From Bacteroidetes bacterium 41-46 (GTDB lineage Bacteria; Bacteroidota; Bacteroidia; Bacteroidales; UBA932): a DNA stretch of 64,000 nucleotides. The number at the start of each line of letters is the position of its first letter. Positions within the stretch are counted from its first letter, which is position 1. The notes beneath the pieces were generated by a model that saw nothing but the letters and a program-made list of their open reading frames with translations, did not search any database and was not told where the DNA came from. A program made the translations under genes and the position numbers. The DNA lies in contig MKTA01000008.1 of assembly GCA_001897515.1 (NCBI GenBank), positions 1 to 64,000 of the forward strand. Direction: 5' to 3'. This document shows, piece by piece, positions 35,154 to 43,544 of this stretch.

Positions 35154-36290
35154 TTAAAAGATTTGCAAATCGTGTGCCAAAAGTTCGTTTTCATTTACAA
35201 ATATGTTCATAAAAGTAAATTTTAGGTCTGAACTGTTAGATGGCGCTGAAAACCTTACGGAAGATGATTTTGGCACAAAAATCTCCTGTCTTCCAATTTT
35301 AATATGAAAAGGTATATCGCACTTATTATCAAGAATGTAATCCGTATTGGAGCCGTTTGCTCCTAATCTTTTCAGATGAAGATTAGAGTTAACAAATTCT
35401 ATTGCCAACTCCCTTTTTGCTGCAATTATGTTATGGAAACAGGCCAAAGTTCTTCCGGATTTCAACCCCTCCTTAAGCCCCTCTAATGTTCTCTCTTTTG
35501 CAAGCACTATAGTTAAAGGTCTCATAATCCCTAACTCTGCAAGCCTGCCCTTCTCAATACTGCCATGTGCATCAGAAGCTGCAATCATAGCCAGGTTTTT
35601 CTCAATAGCCCATCTCATGCTTACCGGATAAAACTCTGTATTGTTAAAGACCTCAATGGCATCAATCAAACCCTCCTTAATAACCTCTCTTTGAAAATCA
35701 CGAATGAATGTTGAATCAACTGCCCATCCGGGGTGGTTCCATATTATGTATGCTCCCTGAGCTTTTGCTGTTCTCAGTGCCTCCTTCGGATCCTTAACAT
35801 CAAGGGGATTTGAGTCGTTTAAAAAGAGGGCATTGAAGTGCCCCATTGTCCTTTGAGTGCGCGTAATCTCTGACCCTTTAACAAGTATAAGCCCAACCTT
35901 GTCTGCAGTTACTTTGGCAATATCATAAGAGGTATTGTGGTCATTATTTGTGTATTTTTTAAATGGTCTGTACTCAATATGATCAGTAATTGATATTGCA
36001 TCCAGACCCTCACTCCACGCCTCTGATACTCTGATGTCCGGCCAAACCAAACCATCTGAGAAAATTGTGTGTGTATGAAAATCGCACAGCATTACCTTAT
36101 ACCCGCTCACATCCGGAAAGGAGGGCCTGCTTCTCTCCATTACTCCATATGATGGATAAAATACTTTGTTTGGATTAAGCGTTGTTTTAGTACCGCCCCA
36201 CTGTGCAGAAGATTTTACGGAGAATAAGAATGTTGCTGCAATTAAAAATATCACTGCAACTTTAAAGCTTTTACCGGAAATAGTCCTCAT
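35154..36290 (-). CDS. Secreted PHP-domain phosphoesterase
   Basis: 378 residues with a signal peptide (..FSVKSSAQ). The PHP domain starts CDFHTHTIFSDG (H72, H74, D79) and continues with SITDHIEYRP, IWNHPGWAVD and ASDAHGS, supplying the metal ligands expected of a trinuclear phosphoesterase. After about residue 280 a small beta domain follows. Secreted PHP proteins of this type are common in Bacteroidota and probably hydrolyse phosphate esters; the substrate is unknown. Its start overlaps the VanX-type dipeptidase stop by 4 bp. Confidence 0.85.
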   Translation of the reverse strand: MRTISGKSFKVAVIFLIAATFLFSVKSSAQWGGTKTTLNPNKVFYPSYGVMERSRPSFPDVSGYKVMLCDFHTHTIFSDGLVWPDIRVSEAWSEGLDAISITDHIEYRPFKKYTNNDHNTSYDIAKVTADKVGLILVKGSEITRTQRTMGHFNALFLNDSNPLDVKDPKEALRTAKAQGAYIIWNHPGWAVDSTFIRDFQREVIKEGLIDAIEVFNNTEFYPVSMRWAIEKNLAMIAASDAHGSIEKGRLAELGIMRPLTIVLAKERTLEGLKEGLKSGRTLACFHNIIAAKRELAIEFVNSNLHLKRLGANGSNTDYILDNKCDIPFHIKIGRQEIFVPKSSSVRFSAPSNSSDLKFTFMNIFVNENELLAHDLQIF

Positions 36291-37021
36291 TTTTTCTTTA
36301 ATTTTTCAAGTTCTTCAAAAGAGATATTCAGAAGCCCCATCCCTTCTCTTTTATGGAAATTGTAATGCCACCACTCATGAGAATATTTCTCAAAACCATA
36401 TCTCTCCATTATGGTTAAGAGCTTCTCTCTGTTGGCCAGAGCTATGCTGTCTGAGGGTATGTAGTTATGTGATGCGGCTTCAGAAAATTCATCAAAAGGT
36501 GTTGGCATAACAAGCTCTTCGCCTGTCTTCGTGTTAACAATGGTCAGGTCTATAGCACAACCTCTGTTGTGTATTGAGCCTTTCCAAGGAGCTGCTACAA
36601 ATGTTGTATCCGGATACACCTCATAAAAATAGAGAGTTGCTGAATAGGGGCGGTAAGCGTCATAAACCTTAATGCCTAATCCATCTCTGTTTAACTCCTT
36701 CTGGATTTTCAGAAGTGAGTCAGCAGCCTCTTTTCTGAGATAGGCCTTTGGAGCCGAGTAAATCTTTGTCCCGGTAAAATTGTCTGTTCCTGCATATCTG
36801 ATATCCATTACCACACCCGGAATGTGCTCCTCCAGATCTATCAGCAATAATGAGCTGTCAGTTGCAACCGCAGCAAGATACTCTTCTGCCGTTGACACCA
36901 TATCCAATCCATATGGGTTTTGATCTTTAGGTGATTGGCAGGCCGTAAAAAAGAGGCTCACCGCCAGAAGGGCAGTGAGCATAACTCTTTGAACGGCAAT
37001 TTTAAAAAATTTTGCGTTCAT
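36287..37021 (-). CDS. ddpX: D-alanyl-D-alanine dipeptidase (VanX/DdpX type), lipoprotein
   Basis: 244 residues. The lipoprotein signal ends FFTAC (C28). The zinc peptidase motifs are SIHNRGCAID (H151, D158) and EWWHY (catalytic E216, H219), with the substrate arginine in YDAYRP. The enzyme splits D-Ala-D-Ala in the periplasm. Without vanH/vanA neighbours this looks like wall-peptide recycling, not vancomycin resistance. It lies 8 bp after the oxidoreductase gene and overlaps the PHP gene by 4 bp. Confidence 0.93.
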   Translation of the reverse strand: MNAKFFKIAVQRVMLTALLAVSLFFTACQSPKDQNPYGLDMVSTAEEYLAAVATDSSLLLIDLEEHIPGVVMDIRYAGTDNFTGTKIYSAPKAYLRKEAADSLLKIQKELNRDGLGIKVYDAYRPYSATLYFYEVYPDTTFVAAPWKGSIHNRGCAIDLTIVNTKTGEELVMPTPFDEFSEAASHNYIPSDSIALANREKLLTIMERYGFEKYSHEWWHYNFHKREGMGLLNISFEELEKLKKK

Positions 37022-37029
37022 TTTAGAAA

Positions 37030-39186
37030 TTATTGTAATGGTTTAACTACTTCAATAAGTTCCGGGAGATCCATTCCAATTTTTTTAAGGTGTTCAATTG
37101 TCGGAACCCCGTTTTTGTTCCACCCTCTTCTGTAATACACGGCATCAAGCAACTTTTCGTATTGATCCTCTCTGTAGTCCCTGTGTGCCTTCATCTTCTC
37201 GCTAAGGGACATACGCTCAGGATCAAGCCCCATCTTATCTTTTAGCTGAGCATCGTATCTCTCCTGACGACTAATATACTCCTCCTCTGTAACAGGTCCG
37301 GCGGCTCTGTAGGGCTGCTTATCAAACTCTCTGGTTCCGAATCCAAGCCTGATATTGAGTATTTTCTGAAAGTTATAAACCCTTTCAGACATCTTGATCA
37401 TCTCCTCCTTATCAAAATTCCGGCCTGTAACTGCCTTAAAAATTGTCACATAGTTATCAACGTGTTCAGGCACCTTATTCGGTTCAGGCTGCTCGGCGTT
37501 GTCTGCAGGCTCTACATCGTTCCAGCAAAGTTTGCAGAATCCTGCCAAACCGAACCAGGTGCGGAAATAAGGGAAGTAGTGTAGTGCCTCTGCCTTATTT
37601 TCAAAAGTTGGTATCATGTTGTTTACCATATCCATGAAGATAAGCCATGCTTCATCGTGTTGAGGTCCTTTGTTAGTCATTGCATATCCTCCCTGTTGTG
37701 CAAGCGACTCTTTTGAGAGGTACATAGAGTACTCTAGCCCTTTATTCTCCATTCCAATATCCTCCAGAAACTGTCTGTCTCCCCAGCCATTGTCGGCGAA
37801 CATCTTTTTTAGCCTCATAACTCCAAGCCCTGCAGTTACTCCGAAGCCCTCTCCCCTTGCCATCTGGTGAAGAAGCTCAAGAGAGGCATCGGCATTGCCC
37901 CATGAAAGGTCAACCCCCCCTGTACGTTCTGAATTTAGAATTCCGTTTTCCCAGCACTCCATAAGAAATCCCACAATATTTCCCCAGGTAATCGTACAGA
38001 CTCCGTATGTATCGCAATAGAAGTTCTGTTCAATGATATCTCTAGGGTCAAAAACAGCAATATTGGATCCGAGTGCTGCGGCATTCTCATATTCGGGACC
38101 ATCAACAATAACTTTGCTTCCTTTGTATGGGCCGGTTCTTAGTTCAAAATCATCAACGCCCTTTGCACATGACATATTACAACCTATCCAGCAACCATCA
38201 GGAACACCTTGGGTAAAGAAGGTTTTCCATACCTCCATGTCAATTTTTGGACAATCTTTATGGTCTCCGTATTTGAAATTCATCACAGGCAGAATGTCGT
38301 ATTTTTCAAGGACCCCCATTAGGTGGGCAGTTCCAACTTTACGCATCTGGCACTGAATGTCATCCAGATCGCGCATCTCCTTGTTAAATCTTTTACCTCT
38401 CTCTGTGATTGCCGGCAAGTCCACTACATTGTTGAAATTTCCTGTTACCTTAGGAATTTTAGCTACAATGGCACGAACACCCTTGTGGCGCATAAGAGTT
38501 CCAATTCCTCCCCTGCCTGCCTGTTTAAGTCTTACCTTACCCCTCTTAACATCCCAGAATGTAAAGTTGAGCATCCCGATAAGAGAGTGCTCTGCCGCCT
38601 TTCCGGATGCAACTACAGATACATTGATTTTATCTTTTTCATTATCTGCAAACATATCAAGAAGCTCCTCTCCCAAAAGATGAGAGTCATAACTAAGCTC
38701 CTGCGGGGTTTCAAAAATTTCTACTATGTGATCTATTCCATTGATGTAAATTATGACATCCTTTGGAGAGTTCCCCTGTATCTCCATAGCGTCAAAGCCG
38801 GCAATCTTGAGGTGGGGGCCAAAGTGGCCACCTACGTTGCTGTCAATAATCTTCTCTGTCTGAGGTGAGATTGAGACAACGATTGATTTGCCGGACCCTG
38901 AATACTGAGTAACTCCGCAACATGGACCTCCGGAAATTATAATTTCGTTCTCAGAATCCTGCCATTTTGTGTCAGGTTTAATGGCATCCCACAGCATTCT
39001 CAGACCATACCCCTTTCCTCCGATAAACAGATCTCTTGTCTGAGGAGAGATTTGCCTGGTCTCAATTTTTCCTGTTTCAACATTAACGTAAAGACTTTGG
39101 TCGCTGTATCCACGCTCCATTGGCTTCCAGATATATGGAAAGGAGGCAGTGACTTTTCTTCTGGATTTTATATCCTGATAGTTCAT
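37030..39186 (-). CDS. Aldehyde:ferredoxin oxidoreductase family protein (tungsten/molybdenum bis-pterin)
   Basis: 718 residues. The N-terminal AOR domain has GGKGYGLRMLWD, SGGPCCGVTQYSGSGKS and NVGGHFGPHLKIAGFDAMEIQG, which bind the pterin cofactor. Cysteines likely to hold a [4Fe-4S] cluster are C332, C336, C340 and one of C551/C554 (CKLC); the spacing is C-x3-C-x3-C rather than the C-x2-C-x3-C of the Pyrococcus enzyme. At about 700 residues it resembles the YdhV-like branch more than the ~600-residue archaeal AORs. It would oxidise aldehydes or reduce acids with ferredoxin. It is divergent from a ThiF/ThiS-like pair that could serve cofactor sulfur transfer. Confidence 0.9.
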   Translation of the reverse strand: MNYQDIKSRRKVTASFPYIWKPMERGYSDQSLYVNVETGKIETRQISPQTRDLFIGGKGYGLRMLWDAIKPDTKWQDSENEIIISGGPCCGVTQYSGSGKSIVVSISPQTEKIIDSNVGGHFGPHLKIAGFDAMEIQGNSPKDVIIYINGIDHIVEIFETPQELSYDSHLLGEELLDMFADNEKDKINVSVVASGKAAEHSLIGMLNFTFWDVKRGKVRLKQAGRGGIGTLMRHKGVRAIVAKIPKVTGNFNNVVDLPAITERGKRFNKEMRDLDDIQCQMRKVGTAHLMGVLEKYDILPVMNFKYGDHKDCPKIDMEVWKTFFTQGVPDGCWIGCNMSCAKGVDDFELRTGPYKGSKVIVDGPEYENAAALGSNIAVFDPRDIIEQNFYCDTYGVCTITWGNIVGFLMECWENGILNSERTGGVDLSWGNADASLELLHQMARGEGFGVTAGLGVMRLKKMFADNGWGDRQFLEDIGMENKGLEYSMYLSKESLAQQGGYAMTNKGPQHDEAWLIFMDMVNNMIPTFENKAEALHYFPYFRTWFGLAGFCKLCWNDVEPADNAEQPEPNKVPEHVDNYVTIFKAVTGRNFDKEEMIKMSERVYNFQKILNIRLGFGTREFDKQPYRAAGPVTEEEYISRQERYDAQLKDKMGLDPERMSLSEKMKAHRDYREDQYEKLLDAVYYRRGWNKNGVPTIEHLKKIGMDLPELIEVVKPLQ

Positions 39187-39255
39187 CCGTGAGTTTTTTT
39201 AGTTTTTAAATTTTTGTAAATTTACGAAAATTCGCAATCCGGACAACCCCTTTTT

Positions 39256-39846
39256 ATGCCAACCTTTAACCAAATACGAGCTTTTTTATCACAAAAAACA
39301 ATAGGAATTGCCGGAGCCGGGGGGCTCGGATCAAATTGTGCCGAATCTCTGCTTAGATGTGGTGCAGGCAAGCTTATAGTAGCAGATTTTGACAGAGTAT
39401 CTGATGCTAATCTTAACAGACAATTCTATTTTCATGATCAAATTGGAGAAAAAAAGGTGGAGGCGTTAAGGGACAACCTACTTAGAATAAACCCTTTTGC
39501 CTCTTTGCAGATGCATTTTTCAAAGGTTGATCCTGATAACCTCAAACTTTTATTCTCTACATGCGATGTGGTAGTGGAGGCCTTTGACTCGGCATCAGAA
39601 AAGTTGATGCTTATAGAGGAGATGGCCCTTCAGCTTCCTGATATACCGGTTGTGGCAGCCTCCGGTTTAGGTGGCTGGGGTGAGGCAGATTCACTAAAGG
39701 TAATCAGAAGCGGGAATTTGTTTATTTGCGGAGATGAGTATAGCGAGGTCACTGAAAATAGACCACCATTGGCCCCAAAAGTCAGAATAGTTTCTAATCT
39801 TCAGGCAGATGTAGTGCTTGAAATTTTACTGAAAGATTTTAAATGA
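39256..39846 (+). CDS. ThiF/MoeB-like adenylyltransferase (short E1)
   Basis: 196 residues. The ATP-binding Rossmann loop is GIAGAGGLGSN (about 18-27), followed by VADFDRVSDANLNRQF with the adenylation aspartate and arginine. The zinc CxxC pairs of MoeB are absent, as in the short ThiF family 2. It would adenylate the C-terminal glycine of a ubiquitin-fold sulfur carrier. The partner is the adjacent gene, overlapping by 4 bp and ending in Gly-Gly. The position, divergent from the AOR gene, suggests service to pterin-cofactor rather than thiamine synthesis, but no other thi or moa genes are in view. Confidence 0.88.
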   Translation: MPTFNQIRAFLSQKTIGIAGAGGLGSNCAESLLRCGAGKLIVADFDRVSDANLNRQFYFHDQIGEKKVEALRDNLLRINPFASLQMHFSKVDPDNLKLLFSTCDVVVEAFDSASEKLMLIEEMALQLPDIPVVAASGLGGWGEADSLKVIRSGNLFICGDEYSEVTENRPPLAPKVRIVSNLQADVVLEILLKDFK

Positions 39847-40046
39847 AGATATTGCTTAACAACAGAGAAGAGGAGTTTCCGGCTGACAGGTTATCAATAA
39901 AGGAGATAATGGATATAAAATCCTTTACCTTTAAAATGCTTGTAGTTCGGTTGAACGATAGAAGCATAAAGAGAGAGGAGTATGCAACCACTTGCGTTAA
40001 AGATGGTGATGATCTGAAAATCATACATCTTGTTAGCGGAGGCTAG
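39843..40046 (+). CDS. ThiS/MoaD-like ubiquitin-fold sulfur carrier
   Basis: 67 residues, beta-grasp fold by pattern (KILLNNREEEFPADRLSIKEIM.., VRLNDRSIKREEY, DGDDLKIIHLVSGG). It ends in the Gly-Gly that is activated and turned into a thiocarboxylate. The start overlaps the ThiF-like gene by 4 bp. In AOR-type gene clusters, MoaD-like carriers and E1 enzymes are frequent companions. Sequence alone cannot tell ThiS from MoaD here. Confidence 0.87.
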   Translation: MKILLNNREEEFPADRLSIKEIMDIKSFTFKMLVVRLNDRSIKREEYATTCVKDGDDLKIIHLVSGG

Positions 40047-40047
40047 T

Positions 40048-41133
40048 CTAATTCAGCTTGTTGGAGAGTCCCATTTTGTTTATTATCTCAAACTGTTGTC
40101 TGACAGACTCTTCGTGGATTGATTCAAGAATCTGCTTAACAAACTCTTCATCCAGTTCAAGCCCCAGAGCCTGAGCAATCCTGCTTGTTACCATTCTGTC
40201 ATACCTTATGGGCTGAAGAACCTGCATATTGTTCTCCATTTTATATTTACCAATCTCTCTGGCAATAGACATTCTTTTTGACAGGAGGTTGAGAAGTCTG
40301 TCGTCAAGCTCGTCTATCTCCCTTCTCAGGTCTGCCAGATACTCTGACGGCTCACTTTTATCCCTTATTACAATAAGTTTAAGAATCCTTTCAAGTAGCT
40401 GGGGTGTTATCTGCTGCTCTTTATCGCTTAATGCTTCAGACGGATTTATATGGGTCTCAACCATTAGACCGTCAAAACCCAAATCCATTGCCTGCTGAGA
40501 GATGGGGTATATAAGATTTTGCCTTCCTCCAATATGACTTGGATCGCACAATAGAGTCATTGAGGGTAGTCTTCTTTTTAGTTCAATAGGAATGTGCCAC
40601 TGAGGCTGATTTCTGAAAAGCCCCTTTTCATAAGCTCCAAAACCTCTGTGAACAAAGGCAAGATTCTCTGTCCCGCATGATATAAGCCTCTCTGCAGCAC
40701 CAATCCATAACTCAATGTCAGGGTTGACCGGATTCTTTACCAGTACAGGAAGTCCGGTACCACCCACTGCTTCAGCTATTTCCTGAACTGCAAAAGGATT
40801 TGCTGTTGTCCTTGCACCTATCCAAAGTATATCCACTCCAGACCTTATAGCCTCTTCGACATGTCTTGCATTCGCAACCTCAGTAGCCACGAGCATGCCC
40901 GTTTTCCTCTTGACAGTACTAAGCCACTCAAGTCCGGCAGAGCCCACTCCCTCAAATCCTCCCGGCTTTGTTCTGGGTTTCCAGATTCCGGCTCTGAATA
41001 TTTTAATTCCCTGAGAGGAAATTAGCTTAGCAGTGTTAACCATCTGCTCCTCACTCTCAGCACTGCATGGTCCGGCTATGACGAGAGGGCGTGTAGTGTC
41101 AATCCCCTCTATGTATAATGGTTTTATCTCCAT
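40048..41133 (-). CDS. DAHP synthase / chorismate mutase fusion
   Basis: 361 residues from the ATG at 41133 (MEIKPLYIEG); an in-frame ATG at 41166 would add 11 non-conserved residues. The N-terminal part (about 10-265) is a KDSA/DAHP synthase barrel: VIAGPCSAESEEQ, GIWKPRTKPGGFEG, VKNPVNPD and LCDPSHIGG. The C-terminal 90 residues are an AroQ chorismate mutase (LRREIDELDDRLLNLLSKRMSIAREIGKYK). The fusion is typical of Bacteroidota and couples the first step of the shikimate pathway to phenylalanine/tyrosine synthesis, with the mutase often acting as the feedback sensor. Convergent with the ThiS-like gene, 1 bp between stops. Confidence 0.94.
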   Translation of the reverse strand: MEIKPLYIEGIDTTRPLVIAGPCSAESEEQMVNTAKLISSQGIKIFRAGIWKPRTKPGGFEGVGSAGLEWLSTVKRKTGMLVATEVANARHVEEAIRSGVDILWIGARTTANPFAVQEIAEAVGGTGLPVLVKNPVNPDIELWIGAAERLISCGTENLAFVHRGFGAYEKGLFRNQPQWHIPIELKRRLPSMTLLCDPSHIGGRQNLIYPISQQAMDLGFDGLMVETHINPSEALSDKEQQITPQLLERILKLIVIRDKSEPSEYLADLRREIDELDDRLLNLLSKRMSIAREIGKYKMENNMQVLQPIRYDRMVTSRIAQALGLELDEEFVKQILESIHEESVRQQFEIINKMGLSNKLN

Positions 41134-41181
41134 CTGATTTTGAGTCCGTTTGAAAACAGTGTGCAAGTTAGCAGTTTTTTA

Positions 41182-41189
41182 TATCTTTG
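41182..41189 (+). promoter_or_regulatory. -7 promoter element for the Mo/W-related operon
   Basis: TATCTTTG, 14 nt upstream of the ATG at 41204. No clear -33 element is found at the expected distance, which may mean activator dependence. Confidence 0.55.
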
Positions 41190-41203
41190 TGAAAACTTAA
41201 AAA

Positions 41204-42259
41204 ATGAGAACAAAAACAATACTGGTGCTGATAGCACTTTTTTTATCGCTGGCGAGTTGCAAATATTTGCATATTGATGGTTATTCAGGGTCAACTTTAA
41301 TTTGGGAATCAGGGGCTAATAATTACTTCAACACCGAGTCCCCCTCATTACTTGATTTGGTATCAGAAATAATAATAACAGGTGAAACTGATGGCGAACA
41401 GAAAGTTTCTTTGGAAAACATGCCCTGGCATTCGGTTACTCTAAGAGAGGTTGTGATGGATGGTGACTCTGCAAAATTTCTGGGAACCTTCAGATATGAC
41501 GGGGTTGCGCTATGTGATATATTAAGCTCAGTTAAGATTGATAAAGAGTCCAAAGAAGATTTTTACCCACCGGTTGATCTATATGTTGAGGTGTGGAACG
41601 ATGCCGGGGAGTTCGCAACATTCAGCTGGGGTGAGATTATTTACTCAAACGATGTTTACAATATTATTATAGCAAAGGCTGCAACAAGAGTTGTCCCGGG
41701 TAAGACCGGAGAGAAATGGGAGATTCCTCAATCAGGGAAAATTGTAGTTGGAACAGACCTCTTTGCTGAGAGAGGTATATCAAATCCAACTAAAATTGTA
41801 GTGAAATCATTAAAGGGTAACTTCAAGGTTGACAGAGACCCTGAGAAATTCTACTCAGAGAAACTAGAGATAATAGATGGCAATAATATTGTTGCTGACT
41901 TCTCTTCTATACCTGTGAATCTCCCTAAACTTGACAGAAGAACAATCTATTATGGTCACGGCATGGGGTATAAGGGTGTAAGAACCTTTAGTGGAGTAAG
42001 GATTGACGGTTTGCTCAGGAGTCTGCTGCCTTCAACAAAAGAGGATCTTAGAACAGGGCTGATATGTATAGAGGCTGTTGACGGATACAGAGCCTCTTTC
42101 TCCCTTTCTGAGCTTATAAACAGAGTTGATGGAGCCGAACCCCTTCTAATGTACGGTGAGTCAGGAGAAAAGGGGAGAGAGTCGTTCTCAGTATATGCAG
42201 ACAGTGATATGTTTGCAGACAGATCTGTTAAAGGTGTGAACAAGATTACTCTCTACTAA
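41204..42259 (+). CDS. Lipoprotein with two sulfite-oxidase-fold-like repeats
   Basis: 351 residues with a lipoprotein signal (FLSLASC, about C19). Two repeats resemble the pterin-binding domain of the sulfite oxidase fold: the first around 75-165 (SVTLREVVMDGDSAKFLGTFRYDGVALCDIL), the second around 250-350 (FSGVRIDGLLRSLL.., EAVDGYRASFSLSELINRV). No convincing metal-ligand cysteine is seen, so it may bind ligand or partner without catalysis. The likeness is by eye and moderate. It is the first gene of the operon, 1 bp before the ModE-WtpA fusion, which ties it to molybdenum or tungsten. Confidence 0.6.
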   Translation: MRTKTILVLIALFLSLASCKYLHIDGYSGSTLIWESGANNYFNTESPSLLDLVSEIIITGETDGEQKVSLENMPWHSVTLREVVMDGDSAKFLGTFRYDGVALCDILSSVKIDKESKEDFYPPVDLYVEVWNDAGEFATFSWGEIIYSNDVYNIIIAKAATRVVPGKTGEKWEIPQSGKIVVGTDLFAERGISNPTKIVVKSLKGNFKVDRDPEKFYSEKLEIIDGNNIVADFSSIPVNLPKLDRRTIYYGHGMGYKGVRTFSGVRIDGLLRSLLPSTKEDLRTGLICIEAVDGYRASFSLSELINRVDGAEPLLMYGESGEKGRESFSVYADSDMFADRSVKGVNKITLY

Positions 42260-42260
42260 T

Positions 42261-43517
42261 ATGGCTGGCAACAAAGGGACAAAATATTACGATATATTCC
42301 TGGATTACCGGCTATGGCTTACCAAAAGAGGGAGTGGTGAGGTGTTGGGTCATGAGCAGTTTCAAATTCTTCAAAAGGTTGCTGAGGGAAATTCTCTTCA
42401 TTATGCGGCAGATAGTCTGGGTATGAGCTACAGAAAGGTCTGGGACAGAATAAGAAACTCTGAAAAAGAGCTCGGCTTTCCCCTGATTGAGACATTCAGA
42501 GGGGGAAAGGAGGGGGGTGGTACCAGGCTCTCTGAAGACGGAAGAAGACTGTTGGAGTCCTATACTGTGCTGAGGAGCGATATTGACAATCTCATTAAAG
42601 AGAGGGTAAAGAGCTTCTTCCATTCAGTCAATAAGTTGGTAGTTATTGCGCTGACTCTCGCAGTGGCTCTCTCATGCAAGGGCAGGGGCTCGGTTACAAA
42701 CTCGGATGACAATGAGTTAAAGGGAGATTTAATAATTTTTCATGCAGGATCACTCTCAAAGCCTTTTAAGGTTATTGCAGACTCCTTTATAAGAATTCAT
42801 CCAAATGTCAATATATTATCGGAGGCATCAGGAAGTATTGATGCAGCCAGAAAAATAACGGAGCTGGGAAGAGATTGTGATATTATGGCCTCTGCAGATT
42901 ATACCGTAATAGATAAACTTTTAATCCCTGATTATGCATCAGACAACATAAAATTTGCAGCAAATGAGATGGCTGTAGTCTTTAATGAGAAGTCAAGGTT
43001 CAGTAATGAGATTAATTCATATAACTGGAGAGAGGTGCTTTCAAGAAAAGATGTCACATATGGAAGATCAGACCCTAATGCTGACCCCTGCGGATACAGG
43101 ACAATCATCATGTTACAGCTTGCAGGTGCAGATACAAAGCAATTTTTGGAGAAGGACAAGCGCTTTGTAAGGCCTAAAGAGGTGGATCTGCTGGCCTTAT
43201 TAGACGTAAACGCAGTGGACTACATCTTTCTTTATAAATCAGTAGCTGTTCAGCATGGATTAAGGTACATAGAGCTGAATGATTCAGTTAATCTGTCAAA
43301 CCCTGAACTCAATGAATGGTACTATAATGCAGAGGTGAAGGTAAGAGGCTCAGCACCTGGAGATACAATTTTAATAAAGGGTGAGGCTATGGTCTATGGT
43401 GTTACAATTTTGAAAAACTCACCCAATAAAATAGCAGCAGAAGAATTTGTAAAATTTCTTTTGTCGGAGGATGGGGGAAGGAGAATTCTGTCACAGATGG
43501 GACAGTCGCCAGTGTAA
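42261..43517 (+). CDS. ModE-type DNA-binding domain fused to WtpA-type tungstate/molybdate-binding protein
   Basis: 418 residues in one open frame. Residues 12-115 are a ModE/LysR-type winged helix (LHYAADSLGMSYRKVWDRI, then GGGTRLSEDGRRLLESY). Residues 125-139 (KLVVIALTLAVALSC) form a hydrophobic segment that also reads as a lipoprotein signal ending at C139. From 155 on, the protein matches WtpA/ModA-type oxyanion-binding proteins: LIIFHAGSLSKPF, ASGSIDAARKITELGRDCDIMASADYTVIDKL and SDPNADPCGYR. No in-frame ATG precedes the second part; only a TTG at 42636 could allow separate initiation. The layout places a DNA-binding domain in the cytosol and a ligand sensor outside, as in ToxR-type one-component regulators. 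No ABC permease is nearby. Confidence 0.85.
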   Translation: MAGNKGTKYYDIFLDYRLWLTKRGSGEVLGHEQFQILQKVAEGNSLHYAADSLGMSYRKVWDRIRNSEKELGFPLIETFRGGKEGGGTRLSEDGRRLLESYTVLRSDIDNLIKERVKSFFHSVNKLVVIALTLAVALSCKGRGSVTNSDDNELKGDLIIFHAGSLSKPFKVIADSFIRIHPNVNILSEASGSIDAARKITELGRDCDIMASADYTVIDKLLIPDYASDNIKFAANEMAVVFNEKSRFSNEINSYNWREVLSRKDVTYGRSDPNADPCGYRTIIMLQLAGADTKQFLEKDKRFVRPKEVDLLALLDVNAVDYIFLYKSVAVQHGLRYIELNDSVNLSNPELNEWYYNAEVKVRGSAPGDTILIKGEAMVYGVTILKNSPNKIAAEEFVKFLLSEDGGRRILSQMGQSPV

Positions 43518-43544
43518 AACTAACCAAATACATAATTAAGTAAT

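Noticed and set aside
36287-37021. Vancomycin-resistance interpretation of the VanX-type dipeptidase
   Set aside because: No VanH, VanA/B ligase or VanRS genes lie nearby, and the protein has a lipoprotein signal and so acts outside the cytosol. Wall-peptide recycling is the more likely role.
38323-38868. 181-codon open frame on the plus strand within the AOR-like gene
   Set aside because: It is fully antisense to a clear enzyme sequence, and I see no motif or initiation site.
42600-42680. Possible separate start of a WtpA-like lipoprotein gene inside the fusion (TTG at 42636)
   Set aside because: There is no ATG, and no ribosome-binding sequence at suitable distance from the TTG. The reading frame is continuous, so one fused gene is the simpler description, although internal initiation cannot be excluded.
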